Assembly (NCBI GenBank): GCA_964654125.1
Contig: CAZZGG010000013.1
Coordinates: 1 to 42,207, forward strand
From: JAAYBY01 sp964654125
GTDB taxonomy: Bacteria > Bacillota > Clostridia > Saccharofermentanales > UBA5734
DNA: 42,207 bases
Direction of reading: 5' to 3'
Below are positions 33,635-40,229 of this stretch, in pieces. The position numbers and the translations under genes are program-made. A model generated the notes under the pieces. That model was not told the origin of the DNA. It made no database searches and saw only the letters and a program-made list of their open reading frames with translations. Position 1 is the stretch's first letter. Each line of letters begins with the position of its first letter.

Positions 33635-34509
33635 TGGAACATATTTTTTTGGGAACAGGTGCTGGCGAAGCCATGCCCAGCCCCTACTGCCGCTGTGATT
33701 ATTGCCAGCGCGCCCGGACAGCCGGCGCAAAAAACATCCGCAGCCGCTCTTCTTTGCGCCTTGATCCTTACCAGCAAATTGATTTCAGCCCGGATTACTT
33801 CTACCAGATGCAAAATCTCCAGCTGGATTTGTTCGACTTAAAACGGATCTTTATTACCCATACCCATGAAGACCACTACTATCTGAGCGGAATAATGGAT
33901 AAGGATATGGCTCATGTGACAAACAAGGATCCTGTCCTGGAGATTTATTTAAGCCAGGCTGCTGCAGACTGGACCTTGGACCGGCTGCAGGCCTTTGCCA
34001 AGGATGATCCGCACTACCTGGCCAAATGGCAAAAAAAGTATCACCTGGTCCCCCTGCCCTACTACACTGCTTATCAATTGGCCGATTTTACGGTGTCTGC
34101 TGTAAAAGCCAATCATGGCGGCTACGCCAAAAACGAGCTGGCCATCAACTATCTTTTTGAGTTTGCCAATGGTTCCAGCCTGCTTTATGCCTGTGACACG
34201 GGCTGGTATCATACTGAAAGCTGGTCCTTTCTAACAGGTAAATATGTGTCTTGCCTGGTCATGGAATGCACCTATGGCGGCCGGCGTGATCGGGGCAGCC
34301 AGGTCGGCGGCCACCTGGATATTTTGAATTTCAACCTGATGCTGGAAAAAATGAGCCAAATCGGCTTGATTGATCACAACACTTTGATCTATGCCAGCCA
34401 TATCAACCACCGCCAGCCCTACCTGCACGATGAGCTGCAGGCTGCATTCGATCAGCTGGGCTTTGCTGTTCAAGTGGCTTATGATGGTATGAGAATAAAT
34501 ACTGATTAA
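33634..34509 (+). CDS. PhnP-like metallo-beta-lactamase-fold hydrolase
   Basis: The 291-residue protein has the MBL metal motif ITHTHEDHYYLSG (HxHxDH), a later histidine in VKANHGGY, an aspartate in ACDTGWYH and a histidine near the end in ASHINHRQP. An N-terminal CRCDYC motif (C19, C21, C24) matches the structural zinc site of PhnP-type phosphodiesterases. PhnP cleaves ribosyl cyclic phosphate in phosphonate breakdown; no phosphonate genes are present here, so the substrate is probably different. Its ATG overlaps the kinase stop (TGATG), with AAGGAG 10 bases upstream. It sits between kinase and response regulator genes. Confidence 0.87.
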   Translation: MEHIFLGTGAGEAMPSPYCRCDYCQRARTAGAKNIRSRSSLRLDPYQQIDFSPDYFYQMQNLQLDLFDLKRIFITHTHEDHYYLSGIMDKDMAHVTNKDPVLEIYLSQAAADWTLDRLQAFAKDDPHYLAKWQKKYHLVPLPYYTAYQLADFTVSAVKANHGGYAKNELAINYLFEFANGSSLLYACDTGWYHTESWSFLTGKYVSCLVMECTYGGRRDRGSQVGGHLDILNFNLMLEKMSQIGLIDHNTLIYASHINHRQPYLHDELQAAFDQLGFAVQVAYDGMRINTD

Positions 34510-34555
34510 GCTTGACTTTATTGGCCAGCAGTATTGCCAAAAGGAGGCAGATACA

Positions 34556-35266
34556 ATGCTCCAAAAAGCCCTTATTGTTGATGACGAACCTTTATTTCGC
34601 GAAGGTCTAAGCAAGATGATCACCGATCTGAAAACCGGCTGGACTGTCTGCGGCCTGGCCGAAAATGGCAAAAGCGGTTTGGAGATCTTTGTTAGTGAAA
34701 GACCGCGCCTGATCATAACAGACATCAAGATGCCCATTATGGACGGTGTCAGTTTCGCCAAGGAAGTCCGTTCCCTTTGTCAAGAAACGATCATCGTCTT
34801 CCTGACTGGTTATCAGGAATTTGAATATGCCAAGCAGGGCATTAAAAGCCAGGTGTTTGATTATCTGCTCAAGCCCTGCTCCAAAGATCAGTTGATCCTG
34901 TTATTCAAAAAGATCAACGCCTCCATGGGCATAAGCGACAACCCGGGCGACAGCTATAGTAAAAAAGCCATGGCTTATGTGGCAAAGAATTATGCCTCAG
35001 ACTGTTCCCTGGCAACTGTGGCTGAAGCTCTTTTCATCTCCTACAGCTACCTGGGTAAGTGTTTTCGCAATGAGACCGGCAACTCTTTCAGCCAGTATGT
35101 CATGCAATACCGCCTGGATAAGGCGATGCACAAGCTGTCTTTTAGTAAGGCCAGGATCTACGAGGTAGCAGCATCTGTCGGTATCGATGACTCCAACTAC
35201 TTTGCCACTATCTTCAAACGCCAGTTCGGCGTCGCTCCTTCAGATGTGCGCAAAATAGAAAACTAG
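34556..35266 (+). CDS. Response regulator with AraC-type output domain (YesN-like, compact)
   Basis: The 236-residue protein has a receiver domain with D10, phospho-acceptor D56 (ITDIKMP), T84 and K106 (LLKP), followed by an AraC-type DNA-binding domain from about residue 130 (SLATVAEALFISYSYLGKCF, then VGIDDSNYFATIFKRQFG). At 236 residues it is shorter than most YesN proteins, which carry a long middle region. AAAGGAGG lies before the ATG. It probably activates the divergent transport operon starting at 30837. Confidence 0.92.
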   Translation: MLQKALIVDDEPLFREGLSKMITDLKTGWTVCGLAENGKSGLEIFVSERPRLIITDIKMPIMDGVSFAKEVRSLCQETIIVFLTGYQEFEYAKQGIKSQVFDYLLKPCSKDQLILLFKKINASMGISDNPGDSYSKKAMAYVAKNYASDCSLATVAEALFISYSYLGKCFRNETGNSFSQYVMQYRLDKAMHKLSFSKARIYEVAASVGIDDSNYFATIFKRQFGVAPSDVRKIEN

Positions 35267-35324
35267 GTCTTTGCAACAAAGAACCTTTACGAGAATAACC
35301 AGAATCGTTTACAAAGCTAGCTGC

Positions 35325-35461
35325 AAGGTCTAGGTTGCGAGGAGATACAGACATTAGCTAAATGGCAGCTCTGGTGCTCGGCTTTTGCATGAGATAGGTT
35401 AGAGCCAGCCATATCGGTTGATACCAAGAAGAGGGAGCAGGTGGGTGGTTACAAAAAAGGG
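35325..35461 (+). mobile_element. Decayed remnant of an ISAzo13-like transposase
   Basis: Two short peptides in different frames match conserved ISAzo13 transposase segments. GARLLHEIG (from 35373) resembles the family's VARLLHELGYS. AISVDTKKREQVGGYKK (35408-35458) resembles VISVDTKKKELVGNFKN. Stops and frame changes lie between them, so nothing is functional. I saw no terminal inverted repeats. The match is from memory of the family and needs a database search. Confidence 0.5.
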
Positions 35462-35503
35462 TTGGATACCTACTAGAATGATCTGAGTTCGCAAATATTG
35501 GTA

Positions 35504-35950
35504 TTATGCGTCTTGGCCGATGCTAGTATTATCAGAATTGGTTATAAACTCTGAAACATTAACTGTAGGAAGAAGGAATGGAACTGATCCATCCTGAGCA
35601 GAAATGCTTGCCAATATGCTCCGGGCAATGGGCAATAAAAGCGCTATGCCAATTGGCAGTAATTCTTTTTGCTCAGACTCGTGGTTCTCGTAGAAGCCCG
35701 TTCCAGAAAAATAACCATATAATCGAATTTGCGCATTAATCGAACCGGTTACATTGACGCTTAGCTCCATACGATATTTATCCACTTTTTCGAGTCCCAC
35801 AGAAATGTTAGCAGATAAGCTAATGTTGTACTTTTTCTCTTTGTTGGGTGCATCAATCCCTTCGTCTGATTTTGAAGAGGCTTCACTTAATTCTGGTTTA
35901 TATGATAATTCTATCAATTTATATTTATCAAAAGTAAAAGCAGCTGACAT
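35504..35950 (-). CDS. SecB-like chaperone of a toxin-antitoxin-chaperone operon
   Basis: The 148-residue protein matches the SecB fold family. After beta-strand-like sequence (residues 40-85), its C-terminal half shows GIALLLPIARSILASISAQD and VPFLLPTVNVSEFI. These are the counterparts of the SecB helix and the LxPVNF segment. Gram-positive bacteria normally lack export SecB, so a role beside the toxin-antitoxin genes is likelier: SecB-like proteins such as Rv1957 protect and fold an unstable antitoxin. A GAGGAACGGG ribosome binding site precedes the ATG, 10 bases after the hicB stop. It is the last gene of a three-gene operon. Confidence 0.78.
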   Translation of the reverse strand: MSAAFTFDKYKLIELSYKPELSEASSKSDEGIDAPNKEKKYNISLSANISVGLEKVDKYRMELSVNVTGSINAQIRLYGYFSGTGFYENHESEQKELLPIGIALLLPIARSILASISAQDGSVPFLLPTVNVSEFITNSDNTSIGQDA

Positions 35951-35960
35951 TTCCCGTTCC

Positions 35961-36431
35961 TCAAACCACTGTTGGGTATTTAATTATCTTACCAATCCCA
36001 CTATCTTCATACTTAATATTTCCTCTGTCATCCTCTGCAGCTGGATATGTCTGTGCAATAGTTACATTTATTATGGGTTTTGATATGCGTTTACCAAAAT
36101 TCTGTGCAAGAAGAGTGATAATCAATGAATTAAGACTAATCCCTTCTTCATCCGCTTCAATAGCTAATTCTTTATGCAATGTTTTTGGTAAGCGCACGAC
36201 AAATTTACCACTATAGTTGTTGGTTGCTTCTTTTGGTACCGGAAAAGATTCATACTTTGCGAAATATTCATCCAACCACAATTCACAAGCGATTTGAGAT
36301 TCTAACAATGCTTCTGCCTCTGTATTACCAACAGCAGAACATCCTGGCAAATCGGGGAATTCTACAACCCAAGTAACCGTGCCATCTTTGTTTGTATATG
36401 GAAATATAGATTTTCTATAATTTGGATACAT
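35961..36431 (-). CDS. hicB: HicB antitoxin with long C-terminal tail
   Basis: The 156-residue protein has a degenerate RNase-H-like HicB domain (residues 1-65, with VVEFPDLPGCSAVGNTEAEAL), then a ribbon-helix-helix DNA-binding segment at about 75-110 (KFVVRLPKTLHKELAIEA, ISLNSLI). A tail of about 45 residues follows (112-156), beyond the point where RHH-type HicB proteins usually end. The start is the ATG at 36431 with GAGG 11 bases upstream; a longer frame to 36467 overlaps hicA. It is 13 bases after the hicA stop. It should neutralise HicA and repress the operon. The tail may be the segment recognised by the SecB-like chaperone (inference). Confidence 0.87.
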   Translation of the reverse strand: MYPNYRKSIFPYTNKDGTVTWVVEFPDLPGCSAVGNTEAEALLESQIACELWLDEYFAKYESFPVPKEATNNYSGKFVVRLPKTLHKELAIEADEEGISLNSLIITLLAQNFGKRISKPIINVTIAQTYPAAEDDRGNIKYEDSGIGKIIKYPTVV

Positions 36432-36444
36432 ATTGATTTTTACC

Positions 36445-36678
36445 TCAATTCTCTTTAATACAATCAACAGCGTTTATCATTTGATATATCTGATATTCCT
36501 TAATGATAGGGCCTTGAATGTTTATCATTTGTGCCGCTTCTTTGGTATACAAGCAATGCGAACCTTTTTGTCTAGTTTTTGCATATCCGTAATGTCTCAA
36601 AAACCGATCTGCCTCATACAAAGTTAAATCTTTCGGTATACTCCGCACTCTTTTGTTTAGCTTATCAAATGCACTAAT
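36445..36678 (-). CDS. hicA: HicA toxin (mRNA interferase)
   Basis: This 77-residue protein has the HicA double-stranded-RNA-binding-like fold, with LYEADRFLRHYGY, the catalytic histidine in RQKGSHCLY and the strand motif INIQGP. HicA cleaves mRNA during stress when HicB is lost. The start is unusual. A perfect GGAGG (36691-36687) is followed after 8 bases by ATT, giving MSAFDKLNKRVRSIPKD, which fits family N-termini. In-frame TTG (36717) and GTG (36702) codons lie upstream without ribosome binding sites, so the gene may instead run to 36717. It is the first gene of the hicA-hicB-secB-like operon. Confidence 0.83.
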   Translation of the reverse strand: MSAFDKLNKRVRSIPKDLTLYEADRFLRHYGYAKTRQKGSHCLYTKEAAQMINIQGPIIKEYQIYQMINAVDCIKEN

Positions 36679-36710
36679 GATTATCGCCTCCAAAACTATC
36701 ACGAAGTAAG

Positions 36711-36762
36711 TTGACAAACCAAACAGTACTTATATGATACTATGTATGATATCACTGTCAAC
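36711..36762 (-). promoter_or_regulatory. Promoter and candidate operators of the hicAB operon
   Basis: On the minus strand a perfect TTGACA (36761-36756) is followed after 16 bases by TATCAT (36739-36734). Two copies of TATCATA, 12 bp apart, cover the spacer and -10. An inverted pair, GTTGACA (36762-36756) and TGTCAAC (36717-36711), flanks the core promoter. These are plausible sites for autorepression by the ribbon-helix-helix of HicB. Confidence 0.6.
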
Positions 36763-36769
36763 AGTTTTT

Positions 36770-37111
36770 CTATAGCCATTATTCCTGAGCTCATTTTTCC
36801 GTCATCATCTTTCATTTAAGTAAACTGATGACTTCTGACTATTTATGTATAGATCGGCCTTACTGCATAGGCATGTTCTGAATCAGCATCATAGTTCTAT
36901 TTTATTTCACTATAGCTAGACCCTAAATACGGCTTCTTATTTGTCTTTATACAAGCCTTCTTCATAATTATTTTTACTTGATAATCTTAGCATATATTTA
37001 CCTTAAAAAGTAAGCTACGCTGCCTGGCCAAGCTGAATTCTTTTTAAAAAACCTGCATGAATCTTGGCCCTTCAGGCTCTGCTGCCAGCCAGCAAGAGCA
37101 AACAAGGCAGC
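36770..37111. other. Intergenic stretch without recognised gene
   Basis: This AT-rich stretch has no conserved reading frame that I recognise. An 18-codon frame (36993-36937, minus) begins with ATG after AAGG but has no family match. The right part (about 37020-37110) is richer in G+C, like the metal operon. Confidence 0.5.
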
Positions 37112-37151
37112 AAAAAGCCCGTCTGTCTTCTGGTTAAGCAAGCAGACGGGC
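37112..37151 (-). terminator. Rho-independent terminator of the metal operon
   Basis: On the minus strand GCCCGTCTG and CAGACGGGC form a 9-bp GC-rich stem followed by TTTTT. It begins 16 bases after the HMA protein stop. Confidence 0.88.
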
Positions 37152-37166
37152 AGCCTTTGTCTTTGC

Positions 37167-37400
37167 TCAGGCAGACTTCACCCGGGATTTTTCCACCACA
37201 TAGCCAACCTTATTGATGGCTTTTTCTATTTCTGCAATGCTGATCTCTGCATCGTTAAAGTCTAGTCTCAGGCGGCTGGAATTAAATGACACCTTGATAC
37301 TGGCCTGGTCGATACCAGGCAGGCTTTTCACAGCCCCTTCGATCTTTTGCGTGCAGGATGGGCAAATTAGGGTTTCCAACTGGATTGTTGCTGTTTTCAT
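37167..37400 (-). CDS. Heavy-metal-associated (HMA) domain metallochaperone
   Basis: This 77-residue protein is a single HMA domain of the CopZ/MerP type. The metal-binding pair is C13 and C16 in LICPSC, replacing the common MTCxxC. The following helix (QKIEGAVKSLPGI) and strands fit the ferredoxin-like fold. AAAGGA precedes the ATG at 37400; the frame extends upstream to 37439 without support. It lies 47 bases after the P-type ATPase gene. That ATPase lacks its own N-terminal HMA domain, so this protein probably delivers metal to it. Which metal is not shown. Confidence 0.87.
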   Translation of the reverse strand: MKTATIQLETLICPSCTQKIEGAVKSLPGIDQASIKVSFNSSRLRLDFNDAEISIAEIEKAINKVGYVVEKSRVKSA

Positions 37401-37447
37401 AAATATTTTCCTTTCCAGATAAATAACATTTTTTCTCATGACAGATC

Positions 37448-39298
37448 TTAGCGTAAGCGGTAACGTAAAAGGCGCATACCATTCAGGATAACTAAAAGGA
37501 TGCTGCCCTCATGGACCAACATACCGATTGACATGTTCATCCAATTGCTGAAAAATACACTGGCCAGCAGAAAAAAGACTACTCCGACTGCAATAACTAT
37601 ATTCTGGACCATATTGCCAGCAGTGGCCCGGGCCAGGCCTAAGGCATGGGGCAGGCGGGAAAAATCTGAGCTCATCAGGACAACATCGGATGTTTCGATC
37701 GCCACATCGGTGCCGCCACCCATGGCAATACCGACATCAGCCAGGGCCAGGGAGGGGCTGTCATTGACCCCGTCACCGACAAACGTGACCTTCTGGCCAG
37801 CTGAGCGCAGTTTTTTAACATAGGCGGCTTTATCTTCTGGCAGCATATGGCCTTCTGCTTGGGCCAGGCCCAGCTCACGGCCTATGGCATCAACTGCCAA
37901 CTGGTTATCACCGGATAGCATGACAAGGTTTTTCACGCCCAGTTTCTTTAGTCTTTCTAGGTCCTGCTTAACCTGGGGCCTGGGCTGGTCCTTGATCCCA
38001 AACAGCAGCTGCAGCTGGCCGCCACTGGCAAAAAACACCAAGGAATTCCCTGCCCGGGCCAGCCGCTCAGCATCTTGGTGGACCTTTTCCGGCAGGGGTA
38101 TGTTTTCTGTTTCCAGCAGGGCCAGATTGCCGACAGCTGCCCTTTGCCCAGCCAGCTCGGCGATGATGCCGCCGCCTTTGACAACGCTGGTGTTAGATAC
38201 TGGCCAGCTTCTGACCTCCCCTGCCTCGGCCAGGATTGCCCGGGCCAGGGGATGGTCTGATTCTTTTTCAATACTGGCCAGCTGGGCCAGGGCTGTGCCT
38301 GGATCATCTGTATAGTAAATTTTTTCTGCCACCTGCGGCTCACCGCTGGTCAGTGTGCCGGTCTTATCAAAGATCATGGTATCAGTCCGGGCGAAGTCAT
38401 GGATGATCTCACTACCCTTAAGCAGCACACCATGGCGGGCCCCATTGCCGATCCCGGCCACATTGGAAACAGGCACACCAATCACCAAAGCGCCAGGACA
38501 GCCCAGCACCAGGATCGTGATGGCCAGTTCCGCATCGCGGGAAATCAGCCAGACCAGCAGGGCCAGGCCCAGGACAGCCGGGGTGTAGTATTTGGTGAAG
38601 CGATCAATAAAGCGTTCGGTCCGAGACTTGGAGTCCTGGGCTTCTTCGACCAGTTCAATGATCTTGCCAAAGGTTGTATCTTCCCCGACCTTGTCAGCCC
38701 TGATCTGAATAGTGCCATTTTCCAGGATAGTGCCGGCATAGACCTGGGCACCAGCCTCCTTGTGCAGGGGAATCGCTTCACCAGTGATACTGGCTTCATT
38801 GATATAGCCAGCGCCTTCCAGGACAGTGCCATCGACTGGTACCCGGGCCCCTGTCTTAACCAGGAGGATATCTCCTTGATCCACATCATCGACATCCACT
38901 TCAATAAACTCGCCATCTTCGGCCTGGCGCAGGGCACTTTCCGGAGCCAGTAGGGTCAGCTCCCGGATGGCCGACCGGGTGTGATTTAAGGTGCGCAGTT
39001 CTAGAAAGGCACCAAACAGGAATAAAAAGGTGACAATAGCTGACTCTTCATAGTTTTTCAGCAAAAAGGCACCCAGCACAGCAACTGTGACCAAAAGATC
39101 GATGCTGATCACCTTGACCCGCAAAGCCTGCCAGGCCTGGAGCATGATTGGCAGACCAGCTAGGACAGAAGCTAGAATTAAGGGCCAGTTGAAAAATCCT
39201 ACAGGAGCCTTAAGCCACTTGCTGATAAAAGCAAAGGCGATCAAAATGGCGCTGATCAGGGTGATGAGATTTTTATTTTTTAAGAGCAGGCGCTGCAT
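37448..39298 (-). CDS. P1B-type heavy-metal ATPase with CPG motif
   Basis: The 616-residue ATPase has eight predicted membrane helices, the actuator TGE (near residue 172), phosphorylation site DKTGT (D311), the HP motif (SDHPLA, H349) and GDGVND (508-513). The transmembrane metal motif reads C267-P268-G269 (LGCPGALVIGVPV), where copper and zinc pumps have CPC. The last helix carries HEGS (about 596), like the HEGG motif of P1B-4 pumps that handle Co, Fe or Zn. No N-terminal metal-binding domain is present. The start is the ATG at 39298 with GGAGGTGG upstream. It is probably a metal exporter with uncertain specificity, in an operon with an unknown small protein and an HMA chaperone. Confidence 0.9.
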   Translation of the reverse strand: MQRLLLKNKNLITLISAILIAFAFISKWLKAPVGFFNWPLILASVLAGLPIMLQAWQALRVKVISIDLLVTVAVLGAFLLKNYEESAIVTFLFLFGAFLELRTLNHTRSAIRELTLLAPESALRQAEDGEFIEVDVDDVDQGDILLVKTGARVPVDGTVLEGAGYINEASITGEAIPLHKEAGAQVYAGTILENGTIQIRADKVGEDTTFGKIIELVEEAQDSKSRTERFIDRFTKYYTPAVLGLALLVWLISRDAELAITILVLGCPGALVIGVPVSNVAGIGNGARHGVLLKGSEIIHDFARTDTMIFDKTGTLTSGEPQVAEKIYYTDDPGTALAQLASIEKESDHPLARAILAEAGEVRSWPVSNTSVVKGGGIIAELAGQRAAVGNLALLETENIPLPEKVHQDAERLARAGNSLVFFASGGQLQLLFGIKDQPRPQVKQDLERLKKLGVKNLVMLSGDNQLAVDAIGRELGLAQAEGHMLPEDKAAYVKKLRSAGQKVTFVGDGVNDSPSLALADVGIAMGGGTDVAIETSDVVLMSSDFSRLPHALGLARATAGNMVQNIVIAVGVVFFLLASVFFSNWMNMSIGMLVHEGSILLVILNGMRLLRYRLR

Positions 39299-39324
39299 GC
39301 CGTCCACCTCCGTCTAAAATCAGC

Positions 39325-39615
39325 TTAGGCATGGTAAGCAGCGTCCAGCTCAGCCAGCATTGTGTAGACTGCTTCATAACTCTCGCAGACATCGGCAGGT
39401 ACTGTATAATCGGAACTGATCTGGCGCAGCTTTAAAAAATCAGCAGCCAGCTCAGCTTTACTAGCAGCCGAGCCCAGTTTTGGCAGCATGTTCTTGAACA
39501 CTTCTGCTAGATCCTTGAACTCAGGGTGGCTGTCGCCATGCACTCTGGCTACGACAGGTACATAAAGCTCCAATTTTTCCAGATGGCGTTTTTTTAGTTC
39601 AGCAAACTTTTCCAT
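39325..39615 (-). CDS. Small conserved-looking protein of unknown function, metal operon
   Basis: The 96-residue protein has an ATG with GGAGGATT upstream. It appears mostly helical and soluble. The segment YVPVVARVHGDSHPEFKDLAEVF has two histidines four residues apart (VHGDSH) and nearby glutamate and aspartate, which could bind a metal. I do not recognise the family with confidence. It is the first gene of the metal ATPase operon, 26 bases before the ATPase start, directly behind a Crp/Fnr-type promoter. A metal-binding or metal-sensing helper role is an inference from position. Confidence 0.7.
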   Translation of the reverse strand: MEKFAELKKRHLEKLELYVPVVARVHGDSHPEFKDLAEVFKNMLPKLGSAASKAELAADFLKLRQISSDYTVPADVCESYEAVYTMLAELDAAYHA

Positions 39616-39648
39616 ATCTAATCCTCCAGTTTTATTTGATCCAGAGCC

Positions 39649-39690
39649 AGTTTAGCAGCTTTTGCAGCACAAAGAGGTGATCTAGATCAC
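39649..39690 (-). promoter_or_regulatory. Class II Crp/Fnr-type promoter of the metal operon
   Basis: A perfect 14-bp palindrome, GTGATCTAGATCAC (39677-39690), matches the core of the Crp consensus (TGTGA-N6-TCACA) apart from the outermost bases. A TAAACT -10 lies at 39654-39649 on the minus strand. With start site 39642, the palindrome centre is at -41.5, exactly the class II activator position. No -35 is recognisable, as expected for such promoters. The regulator would be a Crp/Fnr-family protein encoded elsewhere. Confidence 0.68.
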
Positions 39691-39760
39691 GCTTTGACCT
39701 GGATGAGAGCTAATAATGGCATTAGCTCACAAATCCTTGGGATTTTTTTCGGATTTGGGC

Positions 39761-39788
39761 TTACCACTTAATCATTACAGGTTATAAT
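39761..39788 (+). promoter_or_regulatory. Promoter of the orphan 100-residue protein
   Basis: A perfect TATAAT (39783-39788) lies 16 bases after TTACCA, a fair -35. The ATG at 39817 follows AAAGGAGG. An 8-bp inverted repeat (GAGCTAAT/ATTAGCTC, 39707-39728) upstream may be an operator. Confidence 0.6.
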
Positions 39789-39816
39789 TAGCACAGCTAT
39801 AAAGGAGGATTTTACT

Positions 39817-40119
39817 ATGGCTATTATCCACCAATACGATAAAAGATCAGGCATTACTTATGCTTATGAGTCCAAGGCCTACTGGGACAAAGAAAAAAAG
39901 ATGAGCCGGGCCAAAAGGACTTTAATTGGGCGGGTCGATCCGGTCACGGGTGAGATTGTTGCCACAGATGGCCGAAACCGCAAGAGTAAAGCCGCAGCCA
40001 AGCTGGCTGTTGATTACAAGGATCTTTACGAAAAAGCCAGCCAAAAGATCAAAGCCCAGGACCTACTCATAGAAAGCCTTAATCAGAAGCTAGCCCAGCT
40101 TGAGGCAAAAGTTGACTGA
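39817..40119 (+). CDS. Orphan protein resembling a transposase N-terminal domain
   Basis: The 100-residue protein has an N-terminal part (YDKRSGITYAYESKAYWD, then RAKRTLIGRVDPVTGEIV) that resembles a short domain found at the start of some IS1634-type transposases and in stand-alone Firmicutes proteins. The C-terminus (residues 68-98) is a probable coiled coil rich in K, Q, E and L. Signals are strong (TATAAT and AAAGGAGG), so it is expressed as a free protein. No transposase core follows; the next gene is convergent. It may be a domesticated fragment or an accessory protein of an element elsewhere. I cannot assign a function. Confidence 0.65.
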   Translation: MAIIHQYDKRSGITYAYESKAYWDKEKKMSRAKRTLIGRVDPVTGEIVATDGRNRKSKAAAKLAVDYKDLYEKASQKIKAQDLLIESLNQKLAQLEAKVD

Positions 40120-40155
40120 GCATGCTCTAAAATACTCAGTCAACTAGATGGGCAG

Positions 40156-40201
40156 CACTGCACCAGTCTAGGTCACTTGACCTAGCTTCATACTGCCAGT
40201 G
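40156..40201. terminator. Nested hairpin between convergent genes
   Basis: The inner stem CTAGGTC/GACCTAG (40168-40185) closes on a 4-base loop, and outer CACTG/CAGTG can pair around it. It lies between the orphan gene (plus) and the glycosidase (minus). There is no clear U-run, so termination is only suggested. Confidence 0.4.
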
Positions 40202-40229
40202 TCAAGCTGCATACTGTATCGCCTCACTA

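Noticed and set aside
34231..34761. 176-codon minus-strand open frame
   Set aside because: Antisense to the MBL-fold and response regulator genes, whose catalytic motifs are intact; no protein family match.
35264..35290. AGGTCTTTG/CAAAGAACCT hairpin after the response regulator stop
   Set aside because: The stem has a bulge and no U-run follows; not enough for a terminator call.
36937..36993. 18-codon minus-strand frame with ATG after AAGG
   Set aside because: Too short and without a recognisable family; could be chance in AT-rich DNA.
40160..40220. Repeated CATACTG and clustered short palindromes suggesting a CRISPR-like or att array
   Set aside because: Only two copies of a 7-base word and no regular spacing; explained by a nested hairpin between convergent genes.
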